This document shows positions 8,582-16,980 of a stretch of DNA of 64,000 nucleotides, one piece after another; the first letter of the stretch is position 1, and every line of letters starts with the position of its first letter. The translations under genes were made by a program, and so were the position numbers. Under the pieces are notes generated by a model, which saw only the letters and a list, made by a program, of their open reading frames with translations, had not been told where the DNA came from and made no database searches. This DNA is from DATCLS01 sp036563805 (GTDB lineage: Bacteria > Actinomycetota > Acidimicrobiia > Acidimicrobiales > VFJN01): contig DATCLS010000102.1 of assembly GCA_036563805.1 (NCBI GenBank), positions 109,783 to 173,782 on the forward strand, given 5' to 3'.

Positions 8582-9625
8582 TCAGCCCTCGATCCGCTCC
8601 GGCAGGCCGAACTCGGGGAAGAGCTCGGGATAGAGGAAGTTGTGGTGGCCGACGATCTTGCCCCCGGCCACCTCGATGACCTGGATGGCCCACGGCTCCC
8701 ACACGCCGTCTGCCACCTTGTGGTAGCTGCCGAACCCGGGCGAGCCGTTGACCGACACCGGCAACAGCTTGCCGTCCTTGCACTCGATGCCCGGGCCGAG
8801 ACACCAGGCCACGAACTCCTCGGGGCCCCGCAGCCAGACGTCGTATGGCGGCATCGACATGACCATGTCCTCGCGCATGAGCTCGACGAGGCGGGACATG
8901 TCGTAGCTCTCGAACGCCTCGACGTACCGGGCCAGCAGCTCCTTCTGCTGCTCGTCGCCGACGGTGGGGTCGAGCCTCTCGTCGCCCTGGAGGTCGGCCA
9001 GCGTGGCCCGGGCCCGCTGCAGGGCGCTGTTGACCGAGGCGACGCTGGTGTCGAGCAGCTGGGCCGCCTCGCTGGCCTGCCACTTGAGCACCTCGCACAG
9101 GATGAGGACCGCCCGCTGCCGGGGCGGCAGGTGCTGGAGGGCGGCCACGAACGCCAGGCGGATCGACTCCCGCGCCTCGGCGACCGAGGCGGGGTCGCCG
9201 TCCACGTCGATGACGCGCTCGTCGGCGATGGGCTGGACGAACGCGGTCTCGGGCAGCGGCGCCCCGAGCTTGACGTCGGCCGTGTGGCTCGACGGCCCCA
9301 TCTCCATGGGCCGAGCCCGCCGCTGGGGGCTGCGGGCCATGTCGATGCAGACGTTGTTGGCGATCCGGTAGAGCCAGGACCGCAGCGACGACCGTCCTTC
9401 GAAGCGGTCGATCGAGCGCCAGGCCCGGACCATCGTCTCCTGCACGGCGTCCTCGGCCTCGGAGCCGGCGCCCAGCATGCGGTAGCAGAAGCCGGTCAGC
9501 TCGCGCCGGTAGCGCTCGAGGGCGAGGCTGACCTCGACCTCGTCGAACGTCCCGTCGGCCGAGCGGGTGCCGGCGAGGTCGGAGGGGACCGCCCCGCCCG
9601 GTAGCGAGGTTCGACGCGCGGGCAT
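8582..9625 (-). CDS. ECF sigma-70 factor with C-terminal SnoaL-like domain
   Basis: A 347-residue sigma factor. Region 2 (about 35-105) carries YRRELTGFCYRMLG, EDAVQETMVRAWR and RSWLYRIANNVCID. Region 4 (about 165-220) carries LPPRQRAVLILCEVLKWQASEAAQLL and SVNSALQRARATL. Residues 235-347 form an NTF2/SnoaL-like domain. This arrangement is known from large ECF subfamilies (SigJ/SigX5 style) that lack a classical anti-sigma and are thought to be controlled by the fused domain. No anti-sigma gene is adjacent. Divergent from an F420-type monooxygenase 86 bp away, a plausible target. Confidence 0.9.
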   Translation of the reverse strand: MPARRTSLPGGAVPSDLAGTRSADGTFDEVEVSLALERYRRELTGFCYRMLGAGSEAEDAVQETMVRAWRSIDRFEGRSSLRSWLYRIANNVCIDMARSPQRRARPMEMGPSSHTADVKLGAPLPETAFVQPIADERVIDVDGDPASVAEARESIRLAFVAALQHLPPRQRAVLILCEVLKWQASEAAQLLDTSVASVNSALQRARATLADLQGDERLDPTVGDEQQKELLARYVEAFESYDMSRLVELMREDMVMSMPPYDVWLRGPEEFVAWCLGPGIECKDGKLLPVSVNGSPGFGSYHKVADGVWEPWAIQVIEVAGGKIVGHHNFLYPELFPEFGLPERIEG

Positions 9626-9711
9626 GGTCCTGCACCGTAGCCGTCCCGGTAGCCTCGGCGGCGATCCGCAAGCTGGTGGCGCCGGCGAGAACCGGGGAGC
9701 GAGGGGGACAC

Positions 9712-10593
9712 GTGGACGTCGGGTTGTTCGTGCCGCTGGGCAACGGGAACGCCTCACCGGACCTGGTCCGGGCGGTGGGCCGCGAGGCCGAGGACCGGGG
9801 CTTCGAGTCGATCTGGCTCCCGGAGCACGTCGTGCTGTTCGACGAGTACGCGTCGTCGTACCCGTACGCGCCCGACGGGCGGTTGCCGACCGGGCCCGAC
9901 GCCGGCATGCTCGAACCGCTCAACGCGCTGACGTTCCTGGCCGGGGTGACCGACCGGGTGCGGCTGGGCACCGGCATCTGCCTGGTGCCGCAGCGCAACC
10001 CCGTGTACACGGCCAAGGTCGTGACCGACCTCGACTCGCTGTCGGGCGGCCGGGTCGAGCTGGGCGTGGGCGTCGGCTGGCTGCGCGAGGAGTTCGAGGC
10101 CGTGGGCATGCCGTTCGAGCGGCGCGGCCAGCGCACCGACGAGCACCTGGCCGTGATGAAGACGCTGTGGTGCGACGAGGTGTCCGAGTACCATGGCGAG
10201 CTGTACGACCTGAAGCCCTGCCGGATGTACCCCAAGCCGGTGCAGACGCCCCACCCGCCGATCCACGTCGGCGGCGAGAGCGACGCCGCCCTCCGCCGGG
10301 TGGCCCGACTCGGGCAGGGCTGGTTCACCTTCAACCGCCTCCCCGACGACCTGCCCGGGGCGCTGGACCGGCTCGACGCCGCTCTGGCCGCCGAGGGCCG
10401 CAGCCGGGACGACCTGACGCTGTCGGTGTCGCCCTACCTCCACCCGCTGGAGCCGGGCATGGTCGAGCGCTACGCCGACCTCGGCGTGGACCGGCTGATC
10501 GTGATGTGCCTGGCCTTCGACGTCGACATCCTCCGCGCCCAGCTCGACCAGCTGGAGGCCACCGTGCTGCGCCCGGCCCTGGCCCTCAGCTGA
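9712..10593 (+). CDS. LLM-class F420-dependent oxidoreductase
   Basis: A 293-residue luciferase-like TIM-barrel oxidoreductase. The N-terminus VDVGLFVPLGNGNASPDLV leads to WLPEHVV, LGTGICLVPQRNPVYTAK, DSLSGGRVELGVGVGWLREEFEAVG, and the HPPIHVGGESDAALRRVARLGQGW block typical of F420-dependent LLM proteins (TIGR03619-like). GTG at 9712 is preceded by GGGGAGCGAGGGGG and preferred over an upstream in-frame ATG. Monocistronic, divergent from the ECF sigma gene. The substrate is unknown. Confidence 0.87.
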   Translation: MDVGLFVPLGNGNASPDLVRAVGREAEDRGFESIWLPEHVVLFDEYASSYPYAPDGRLPTGPDAGMLEPLNALTFLAGVTDRVRLGTGICLVPQRNPVYTAKVVTDLDSLSGGRVELGVGVGWLREEFEAVGMPFERRGQRTDEHLAVMKTLWCDEVSEYHGELYDLKPCRMYPKPVQTPHPPIHVGGESDAALRRVARLGQGWFTFNRLPDDLPGALDRLDAALAAEGRSRDDLTLSVSPYLHPLEPGMVERYADLGVDRLIVMCLAFDVDILRAQLDQLEATVLRPALALS

Positions 10594-10613
10594 CGGGAAC
10601 GGGAACGCCTGCG

Positions 10614-10689
10614 GCGCTCAGGACGCCGGCGCCCTGGAACCCGCGCTCAGGACGCCGGCACCCAGGAGCCCCGCGCTCAGGACGCCGGC
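10614..10689. repeat. Three direct repeats spanning the dehydrogenase stop codon
   Basis: GCGCTCAGGACGCCGGC occurs at 10614-10630, 10643-10659 and 10673-10689 (periods 29 and 30 bp), with similar spacers. The rightmost copy contains the stop codon and last residues of the leftward quinoprotein gene. The other two repeat that 3' end downstream, each carrying its own TGA. This looks like local tandem duplication. Confidence 0.85.
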
Positions 10690-11828
10690 GCCGGCTCGAC
10701 GGCGAGGATCCGGTCGTCGTCGGGGGCCGGGACGCCCCGGCCGTCGCGGTTGCTGGTGGCGACCCACAGGGAGGCGTCGGGCCCCTCGGGCGCGACGACC
10801 ACGGTCCGCAGCCGGCCGTACTCCTCCTCGAGCAGGGCCCGGGGCTCGCCGACCGTGCCGTCGGCGTCGACCGGCAGCTCCCACAGTCGCTGGCCCCGCA
10901 GGGCCGCCGCCCACAGCGACCCGTCGGCGAAGGCCAGCCCGCTCGGCGACGCCTCGGAGGTCGGCCAGGTGACGACCGGGTCGGTGTACAGGTCGTCGGC
11001 CTCGTCGCCGCCGACGCCCTCGACGACCGGCCATCCGTAGTTGCGGCCCGGCTCGATGCGGTTGATCTCGTCCCAGGCGTTCTGGCCGAACTCGGTGGCG
11101 AACATTCGGCCCGCATCGTCCCAGGCCAGGCCCTGGACGTTGCGGTGGCCGTAGCTCCACACGGGCGTGCCGAACGGGTTGCCGGGCGCCGGGTCGCCCT
11201 CCGGCGTCAGGCGCAGGATCTTCCCGCCCAGGGAGCCGAGGTCCTGGGCGAGGCCGGTCTGGCCGGCGTCGCCCACGCCGGCGTACAGCATCCCGTCGGG
11301 GCCGAAGGCGATGCGGCCGCCGTTGTGGATCACGCCTTTGGGCAGGCCGTCGATCACGACCTCGGGTTCGCCCAGCCGGCCGTCCTCGTACCGGGCCCGG
11401 ACGATGCGGTTGTCCTCCGCTGCCGTCAGGTACAGGTACACGTACCGGTCGGCGGCGAAGTCGGGCGACACGGCGATGCCGAGCAGGCCGCCCTCGCCGG
11501 CCGGCTCGACCCCCGTCACCTCGCCCACCTCGGTGACCTCGCCGGCGGCCGAGACGTGCACGACCCGGGCCCGGTCGCGCTCGGCGACCAGGGCGCCGCC
11601 GTCAGGCAGGACCGCCACGCCCCACGGGACCTCGAGCCCGGCGGCCACCGTCCGCACCTCGGCGCCGGGGGCCGCCTGGGCGTCTGCCGGCGACGGCCTG
11701 AGGGCGGTCACCGGGCTGGACGCACCCGGCGGGCCGAGCGTGGCCACCCCGCTCAGGCTCAGCACCGCCGTCAGAACGATCGTTATTCGGCGAGTCAACA
11801 AGATGCCCGGGACGCTACCGCCGGTCAA
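10677..11828 (-). CDS. PQQ-dependent sugar dehydrogenase-like quinoprotein
   Basis: An exported six-bladed beta-propeller of the soluble glucose/sorbosone dehydrogenase family, about 383 residues. The N-terminus holds RR followed by a hydrophobic signal segment (about 13-32) and a likely cleavage region near ADAQAAPGA. Propeller motifs include VPWGVAVLPDGGALVAER, EGGLLGIAVSPDF, GVIHNGGRIAFGPDGMLYAGVGD, GKILRLTPEG and SYGHRNVQGLAWD, which match PQQ/calcium-site segments of the family. No ATG is available: the start given is TTG 11828, but TTG 11801 or 11798 would place the signal peptide at the N-terminus. Divergent from an epoxide hydrolase across a palindrome. Confidence 0.85.
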   Translation of the reverse strand: MTGGSVPGILLTRRITIVLTAVLSLSGVATLGPPGASSPVTALRPSPADAQAAPGAEVRTVAAGLEVPWGVAVLPDGGALVAERDRARVVHVSAAGEVTEVGEVTGVEPAGEGGLLGIAVSPDFAADRYVYLYLTAAEDNRIVRARYEDGRLGEPEVVIDGLPKGVIHNGGRIAFGPDGMLYAGVGDAGQTGLAQDLGSLGGKILRLTPEGDPAPGNPFGTPVWSYGHRNVQGLAWDDAGRMFATEFGQNAWDEINRIEPGRNYGWPVVEGVGGDEADDLYTDPVVTWPTSEASPSGLAFADGSLWAAALRGQRLWELPVDADGTVGEPRALLEEEYGRLRTVVVAPEGPDASLWVATSNRDGRGVPAPDDDRILAVEPAPAS

Positions 11829-11843
11829 CAGCGACAGGGCGGA

Positions 11844-11858
11844 TTCATATGATATGAA
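11844..11858. promoter_or_regulatory. Perfect 15-bp palindromic operator
   Basis: TTCATAT-G-ATATGAA sits in an AT-rich island between the divergent dehydrogenase and epoxide hydrolase genes, six bases before the GTG of the latter. No regulator gene lies next to it, so the binding protein is not identified. Confidence 0.6.
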
Positions 11859-11864
11859 CCGGCC

Positions 11865-12998
11865 GTGGAGCCGTTCCGTGTGTCCGTCCCCGACCGCGAC
11901 CTCGACGACCTGCGCGACCGGCTACGCCGCACCCGCTGGCCCGACGAGATCGACGGCGCGGGGTGGGACTACGGCATCCCGCTCGGCTACATGCAGGACG
12001 TCTGCCGCTACTGGGCAGAGGGCTACGACTGGCGGGAGCGCGAGCGGCGCCTGAACGCCTTCGACCAGTTCCGCACGACGATCGACGGTGTCGGCATCCA
12101 CTTCCTCCACGTGCGCTCGCCCCGGTCCGACGCCTTTCCCATCATCGTCACGCACGGCTGGCCCGGTTCGGTCGTCGAGTTCCTGAAGGTCCTCGGGCCG
12201 CTCACCGATCCCGTGGCCCACGGCGCTTCGGCCGAGGACGCCTTCCACGTCGTGTGCCCGTCGCTGCCCGGCTACGCCTTCTCCGACCGGCCCACCGAGC
12301 GGGGCTGGAACGCTGGGCGCACGGCGCGCGCGTGGGCCGTGCTCATGGACAGGCTCGGCTACGCCCGCTATGGCGCCCAGGGCGGCGACTGGGGCGCGCT
12401 CGTGTCGACGTTGCTGGCCAAGCTCGACCCCGAGCACTGCGCCGCTCTCCACCTCAACATGCCGGTCGTCCCGCCCGACCCCGAGACGATGGAGGACCTG
12501 ACCGAGGCCGAGCGCCGGTCCCTCGACGACGCCGCCGCCTACGACAAGTACGACTCGGGCTACATGAAGCAGCAGAGCACCAGACCCCAGACGCTGGCCT
12601 ACGGGCTGGTCGACTCGCCGGCGGCCCAGGCGGCCTGGATCCTCGAGAAGTTCTGGTCGTGGACCGACTGCGACGGCCACCCCGAGAACGTGCTGAGCCG
12701 CGACGAGCTGCTCGACAACGTGATGCTCTACTGGGTCACGGCCACCGGCGGGTCGTCGGCCCGTATGTACTACGAGACGGTCGGGGCCCGCGGCCCCGAC
12801 CTGTCGGACGGCGTCGCCGTGCCCACCGGCTGCTCGATCTTCCCCCGGGAGATCCTCCGGCCGTCGCGCCGGTGGGCCGAGAAGCGGTTCAACATCGTCT
12901 ACTGGAACGAACCGCCCCGCGGCGGCCACTTCGCCGCCTTCGAGCAGCCCGAGCTGTTCGTCGAGGAGCTGCGGGCGTTCTTCCGGCCCTTCCGCTGA
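11865..12998 (+). CDS. Epoxide hydrolase (alpha/beta-hydrolase, EHN domain)
   Basis: A 377-residue epoxide hydrolase. The N-terminal EHN region (1-105) includes RVSVPDRDLDDLRDRLRRTRWP. The oxyanion motif is HGWP at 97-100, the nucleophile Asp175 lies in GAQGGDWGA, and the catalytic His lies in PRGGHFAAFEQPE near the C-terminus. Tyr residues in the lid (for example YMKQQSTRPQTLAYGL) fit the epoxide-polarising role. It hydrolyses epoxides to diols in the cytoplasm and could act on products of the neighbouring P450. GTG start, with the operator immediately upstream and little room for a leader. It converges on the P450 gene with a 3-bp gap. Confidence 0.92.
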   Translation: MEPFRVSVPDRDLDDLRDRLRRTRWPDEIDGAGWDYGIPLGYMQDVCRYWAEGYDWRERERRLNAFDQFRTTIDGVGIHFLHVRSPRSDAFPIIVTHGWPGSVVEFLKVLGPLTDPVAHGASAEDAFHVVCPSLPGYAFSDRPTERGWNAGRTARAWAVLMDRLGYARYGAQGGDWGALVSTLLAKLDPEHCAALHLNMPVVPPDPETMEDLTEAERRSLDDAAAYDKYDSGYMKQQSTRPQTLAYGLVDSPAAQAAWILEKFWSWTDCDGHPENVLSRDELLDNVMLYWVTATGGSSARMYYETVGARGPDLSDGVAVPTGCSIFPREILRPSRRWAEKRFNIVYWNEPPRGGHFAAFEQPELFVEELRAFFRPFR

Positions 12999-13001
12999 GA
13001 C

Positions 13002-14303
13002 CTACCCCGGCGCGGCGGGCTCGGGCCGGAACACCACCGGCAGGCCGGTCGGCAGCCGGAAGCCCAACCCGGTCACGTGCGGGGGCCCGGCCTCGGGGTC
13101 CAAGCGCAGGTCGTGGAGCAGGTCGAGCGTCCGGTTGAGCAGCACCCGCAGCTCGGACAGCGCCAGGTTCACGCCCAGGCACCGGTGGATGCCGAACCCG
13201 AACGTGAGGTGGCGGTCGGCGTTGGGCCGGCGGACGTCGAACCGCTCGGGGTCGGGGAACACGGCCGGGTCGTGGTTGGCCGCCGCCATCACGATGTTGA
13301 CCGGGCACCCCCGGGGCACCGGCACGCCCTCCACCTCGGTGTCCTCGGTGGCGAGCCGGCCCAGGAAGGCGATGGGCTGCTCCAGCCGCAGCGACTCGTG
13401 GATGGCGCCGTCGACCAGCGACCGGTCGGCCCGCACGGCCTCGAGCTGGTCGGGGTGCAGCAGCAACTGGAGCATGAGGTTGCCGTAGGCCCGGTAGGTG
13501 GTGCCGGCGCCGGCGATGATCAGCAGCCGGACGAACGCGTTGACCTCCTCGTCCGACAGCGGGTGGGTGGCGCCCGCGTAGCCCTCGGCGGCCCGCTCCT
13601 CCTCGGTGATCTCGGCCGTGACCAGGATGCTGATGAGGTCGTCGCCCGGATGGCGCCGCCGCTCGGCGATGAGCGGGGCCACGTAGTCGGCGACGGCCCG
13701 GCCGGCCGCGAACCGCTCCTCGGGCGGCACCGCGCCCGAGGTCATGGTGACGGCCCAGTCGAAGAACGTCTGGCGGTCCTCGGCGGGCAGGCCCAGGCCC
13801 CCGGCGATCGTCAGCGTCGGGACCTTCGCCGCCACCTCGGCGTACAGGTCGGCCCGCCCCCGGGGTAGCAGCGCCCGCAGGTGGGCGTCGACGGTCGGAC
13901 GGATGATCTCGTCCTCCCACCGACGCATGGCCCGCTTCGAGAACGCGTCCTTGAGCAGCATCCGCATGCGGTTGTGCTCCGGCTCGTCCATGCCGATGAC
14001 GGTCGGGCCCACGAACGCGGTCAGGCTGGGGTCGTACCACCGGGACGAGAACGTGCGCGCCCGGCGGAACACGTCGGTGCAAGCCGCGTAGCTGAGCACG
14101 GTCATCTGGTCGCGGTCGGCGTACGCGTCGGGGGTGGGCGCGGCCGGGAAGTGCTCTTCGACCGTGCCCGGGCGGACCGGCGCCTCCTCCCGCAGGCGGT
14201 GGTACGTCGGGTAGGGGTCGTCGACGACGCCCGCGCCGAACAGGCGGTTGCGCTCGGCATCCGCGTCGGACGCGCCGGTCGTCCGCTCCAAGGGCTCGGT
14301 CAT
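13002..14303 (-). CDS. Cytochrome P450
   Basis: A 433-residue soluble bacterial P450. The heme-binding loop is FGFGIHRCLG with proximal Cys375, the K-helix is ESLR (303-306), and the I-helix is LLIIAGAGTTYR (261-271). The usual acidic residue before the conserved Thr (A-G-x-D/E-T) is replaced by Gly267, an unusual feature for a standard monooxygenase proton relay. Needs external ferredoxin and reductase, neither of which is encoded nearby. Third gene after amidohydrolase and SDR on the same strand, 25 bp after the SDR, suggesting hydroxylation of the same substrate. Confidence 0.92.
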   Translation of the reverse strand: MTEPLERTTGASDADAERNRLFGAGVVDDPYPTYHRLREEAPVRPGTVEEHFPAAPTPDAYADRDQMTVLSYAACTDVFRRARTFSSRWYDPSLTAFVGPTVIGMDEPEHNRMRMLLKDAFSKRAMRRWEDEIIRPTVDAHLRALLPRGRADLYAEVAAKVPTLTIAGGLGLPAEDRQTFFDWAVTMTSGAVPPEERFAAGRAVADYVAPLIAERRRHPGDDLISILVTAEITEEERAAEGYAGATHPLSDEEVNAFVRLLIIAGAGTTYRAYGNLMLQLLLHPDQLEAVRADRSLVDGAIHESLRLEQPIAFLGRLATEDTEVEGVPVPRGCPVNIVMAAANHDPAVFPDPERFDVRRPNADRHLTFGFGIHRCLGVNLALSELRVLLNRTLDLLHDLRLDPEAGPPHVTGLGFRLPTGLPVVFRPEPAAPG

Positions 14304-14328
14304 GGTCTCCCGCTCCTGCTGCGCCCGC

Positions 14329-15102
14329 TCATGCCGGCATGTACTTGCCGCCGTCGATAACCAGCACCTGCCCGGTGACGAAGCGGGCGTCGTCGCTGGC
14401 GAAGAACACGGCCGCGCCGGTCAGGTCCTCGGCCGTGAGCACGCCGGGAACGGCCTGCTGCTGGGCGAGGGTCTCGATCGTCGAGCTGGGCACCACCCGC
14501 CGGGTGGCCTCGGTGTCGATGACGCCGGGGGCGATGCAGTTGACCGTGATCCCCCACCGGCCCAGCTGGGCGGCGGTGAACTTGGTCAGGCCGATGACGC
14601 CCCACTTGGTCTGCTGGTAGTTGAAGGCGTTGAGACCCTGGAAGTCGGCGGTCGGCAGGCTGCCGTAGTTGTAGGCGGCGCCGGACGACTGGTTGACGAT
14701 CCGCCCGGTCCCTTGTTCGACCATGACCGGGGCGACGGCCCGCGTCATCAGCCACACGCCGTGCAGGTTCACGTCGAAGACCCGCTTCAGGTACTCGAAG
14801 CTCTGGTCGGCCATGTTCCAGTCGCCGTAGAGGGCGGCGTTGTTCACGAGGATGTCGATGCGGCCGAAGGCGTCGCGCGTCGCCGCCACGCACGCCTCGG
14901 TCGAGGCCGGGTCGGACACGTCGCACCGGGTGAAGGCGGCCCGGCCGCCGGCGTCGAGCTCGGCCAGGGTCTTGGCCCCGGTCTCCTCGTCGACGTCGGC
15001 CAGCATCACCGACGCCCCCTCCCGCAGGAAGCGCTCGGCGTAGGCCCGGCCGATGCCGCGGCTCCCCCCGGTCACGATCGCGACCTTGTCTTCCAGGCGC
15101 AT
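14329..15102 (-). CDS. Short-chain dehydrogenase/reductase
   Basis: A 257-residue classical SDR: TGGSRGIG cofactor motif near residue 12, acidic LADVD after beta 2 (NAD preference), NNAA at about 88, catalytic Ser in NQSSGAAYN, and YQQTK as the active-site Tyr/Lys pair. The C-terminal VTGQVLVIDGG is typical. ATG at 15102 follows GGAGGGAGAA. It lies 23 bp after the amidohydrolase and 25 bp before the P450, forming one leftward transcription unit. Probably oxidises a hydroxyl made or exposed by its partners. Confidence 0.9.
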   Translation of the reverse strand: MRLEDKVAIVTGGSRGIGRAYAERFLREGASVMLADVDEETGAKTLAELDAGGRAAFTRCDVSDPASTEACVAATRDAFGRIDILVNNAALYGDWNMADQSFEYLKRVFDVNLHGVWLMTRAVAPVMVEQGTGRIVNQSSGAAYNYGSLPTADFQGLNAFNYQQTKWGVIGLTKFTAAQLGRWGITVNCIAPGVIDTEATRRVVPSSTIETLAQQQAVPGVLTAEDLTGAAVFFASDDARFVTGQVLVIDGGKYMPA

Positions 15103-15125
15103 GGTCGGTTCTCCCTCCGGTGCGT

Positions 15126-16364
15126 CTACCGCCGGCTCGGCGGCTCCGCGGGGGTGAACCGGAACAGGCGTTCCGCGTTGCCCCGCAGCAGCTTGTACTG
15201 GACCTCGCGTGGCAGGTCGGACACCTGCCCACGGGCGAGCTCGATGCAGTCCGGCCAGGTCGAGTCCGTGTGGGGGTAGTCGGTCTCGACCATCACGTTG
15301 TCGACGCCGATGCGCTCGAGGCTGTCCATCCCGTGGACGTCCTCGATGAAACAGCCGTAGACGTGGTCGCGGAACAGCTGGCGGACGTCCAGCCCGTCGA
15401 GGTTGTTGTCGGTCCGGGCGTGCTCGGTGCCGTAGCCGGTGAACGACTCGCCGCGGCTCGCCCAGTAGCGCTGCTTGTCGACGACCTGCTCCGCCCGCTC
15501 GAGGAAGTACGGGATCCAGCCCACGCCGCCCTCCGACAGGGCGACCTTCAGGGTGGGCAGGCGCTGGAACCAGCCGCTGAACAGCCACGACATCATGGTC
15601 CCGGCCGTCCGGACGGCGCCCCAGGCCATGTTGGCCAGCGGGGGCGAGTCGGAGGTGATGGCCGGCAGCGTCGACGACGAGCCGACGTGCATGCAGACGA
15701 CGAGCTCGGCCTCGGCGGCAGCCGCCAGCACCGGCTCCCAGTAACGGCTCGGGTGGTGGATGCTGGGCAGGCCGAGCGGCTCCGGGTTCTCGGAGAAGGC
15801 GATGGCCCGCGCCCCCTTGGCCGCGCACCGCTCGATCTCCGCCACGGCCAGGGCCGGGTCCCACAGCGGGAACAGGACGAGCGGGATGTAGCGGCCCGGC
15901 GCCGAGCCGCACCACTCGTCGATCATCCAGTCGTTGTAGGCCCGGACGCACAGGAGCGCGAGCTCCTTGTCCTTGGCCTCGTGGAAGACCTGACCGCAGA
16001 ACCGGGGGAACGACGGGAAGCTCAGCGAGGCGAGGATGCCGGCCCGGTCCATGTCCTCGATGCGGGCCCGGGGGTCGTAGCAGCCGGGGCGCATCTCGGC
16101 GTAAGTCACCGGCTCGGTGGTGAACTCCTCCTTGCGCTTGCCGGCTGCGGCCGACAGGCCCACGGTGGGCTGCCGCTTGCCGTCGTAGACCCAGGCCTCG
16201 CCCCGGTCGTCGGTGATCAGGCGGGGCGCCTCGTCGCGGCGGGCGGCGGGGACCCGGTCCTGCCAGACGTGGGGCGGTTCCAGCACGTGGTCGTCGACCG
16301 AGATGAGCCAGTCGAGGTCGAGCTCGTCGGCGGCGCGTGGCTCACCGGCGCCGGTGGCCGTCAT
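15126..16364 (-). CDS. Amidohydrolase family protein (ACMSD/decarboxylase-like)
   Basis: A 412-residue TIM-barrel metal-dependent hydrolase of the amidohydrolase-2 type. Signs are DDHVLEPPHVW near residue 27 (metal region), CYDPRARIEDMDRAGI, VVCMHVGSSS (metal His), and ETDYPHTDSTWPD near 365 with the catalytic Asp. Relatives decarboxylate or hydrolyse aromatic and cyclic acids. ATG at 16364 follows AAAGGAG. It is a paralogue of the protein at 24869-26119; both share NYPRFCGQ/SFPRFCGQ and AYNDWM.EWCG, and a 49-base stretch is identical at DNA level. Heads the operon with SDR and P450. Confidence 0.87.
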   Translation of the reverse strand: MTATGAGEPRAADELDLDWLISVDDHVLEPPHVWQDRVPAARRDEAPRLITDDRGEAWVYDGKRQPTVGLSAAAGKRKEEFTTEPVTYAEMRPGCYDPRARIEDMDRAGILASLSFPSFPRFCGQVFHEAKDKELALLCVRAYNDWMIDEWCGSAPGRYIPLVLFPLWDPALAVAEIERCAAKGARAIAFSENPEPLGLPSIHHPSRYWEPVLAAAAEAELVVCMHVGSSSTLPAITSDSPPLANMAWGAVRTAGTMMSWLFSGWFQRLPTLKVALSEGGVGWIPYFLERAEQVVDKQRYWASRGESFTGYGTEHARTDNNLDGLDVRQLFRDHVYGCFIEDVHGMDSLERIGVDNVMVETDYPHTDSTWPDCIELARGQVSDLPREVQYKLLRGNAERLFRFTPAEPPSRR

Positions 16365-16466
16365 GGCGTCTCCTTTCGCACGGGGCGCCGGGCGGGCCTG
16401 GGCCGGGGCCGTCACCGGCCGCTCCCCCGGCGCGCCCGGCGGCCGCACGGCGGGGCGGGACGCCGC

Positions 16467-16898
16467 TCACCGGCTGCCCACCAGGGGGTCGGCCAGCGGC
16501 ACCTCGTTGTGCTCCCAGGTCGGCCGGCGGCCGTAGAGGTCGGCCAGGTGGCGGACGCTCTGGAGCGCCATGTCGACCTGGGCTGTCTCGGTGAGGACCC
16601 GGGGGCAGCCGGCCTCGGCGATCACGGTCTCGACCAGCACGTCGCTCCGGGCGTCGAGGGCGTTGGCCAGGCGGAGGACGGCGGCGATGCGCTCGGCCGG
16701 GTCGAGCCCGGGCCAGGGCCCCGCGTCGAACGCCCGGCGGGCGGCGACGATGGCCTGCTCGATGTGGGCCGGCGACGCGGCCTCGACCTCGGCCACCGGC
16801 TCGGTCGTGGACGGCGACCGCACCACCAGGGTGCCGGCCTCGGCCGACCGCCACTGCCCGTCCACGAACGGCCGCGGCGCGGCCACGAGATCGGTCAC
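16467..16898 (-). pseudogene. Truncated aldehyde dehydrogenase, N-terminal part only
   Basis: A 143-residue product from GTG 16898 matches only the first 30% of an aldehyde dehydrogenase: PFVDGQWRSAEAGTLVVRSPSTTEPVAEV, EQAIVAARRAFDAGPWPGLDPAERIAAVLRLANAL and a LADPLVGSR end, where intact enzymes continue into the cofactor domain. Full-length enzymes run about 480 residues. The catalytic Cys and NAD-binding regions are missing, and the 102 bp before the next gene do not encode them in any frame I could read. Probably a deletion remnant; a functional short product is unlikely. Confidence 0.75.
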
Positions 16899-16980
16899 CC
16901 GGTCTCCCCCCTCGTCGTGCCCCTCTCGGGCTCTGTGCCCTGCTTGGCGTCGTGCCCTGTGGGCGTATGAACCCTCCCTA

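Noticed and set aside
5756..9604. 1282-codon rightward open frame over the membrane protein and the sigma factor
   Set aside because: It is low-complexity sequence that covers several real genes on both strands.
9626..9711. Operator for the ECF sigma factor in the divergent gap
   Set aside because: I looked for repeated GTAGCC/CGGTAG elements but found no convincing dyad or promoter pair.
14334..14341. Palindrome TGCCGGCA at the SDR 3' end
   Set aside because: Short GC palindromes are expected by chance and this one is inside coding sequence.
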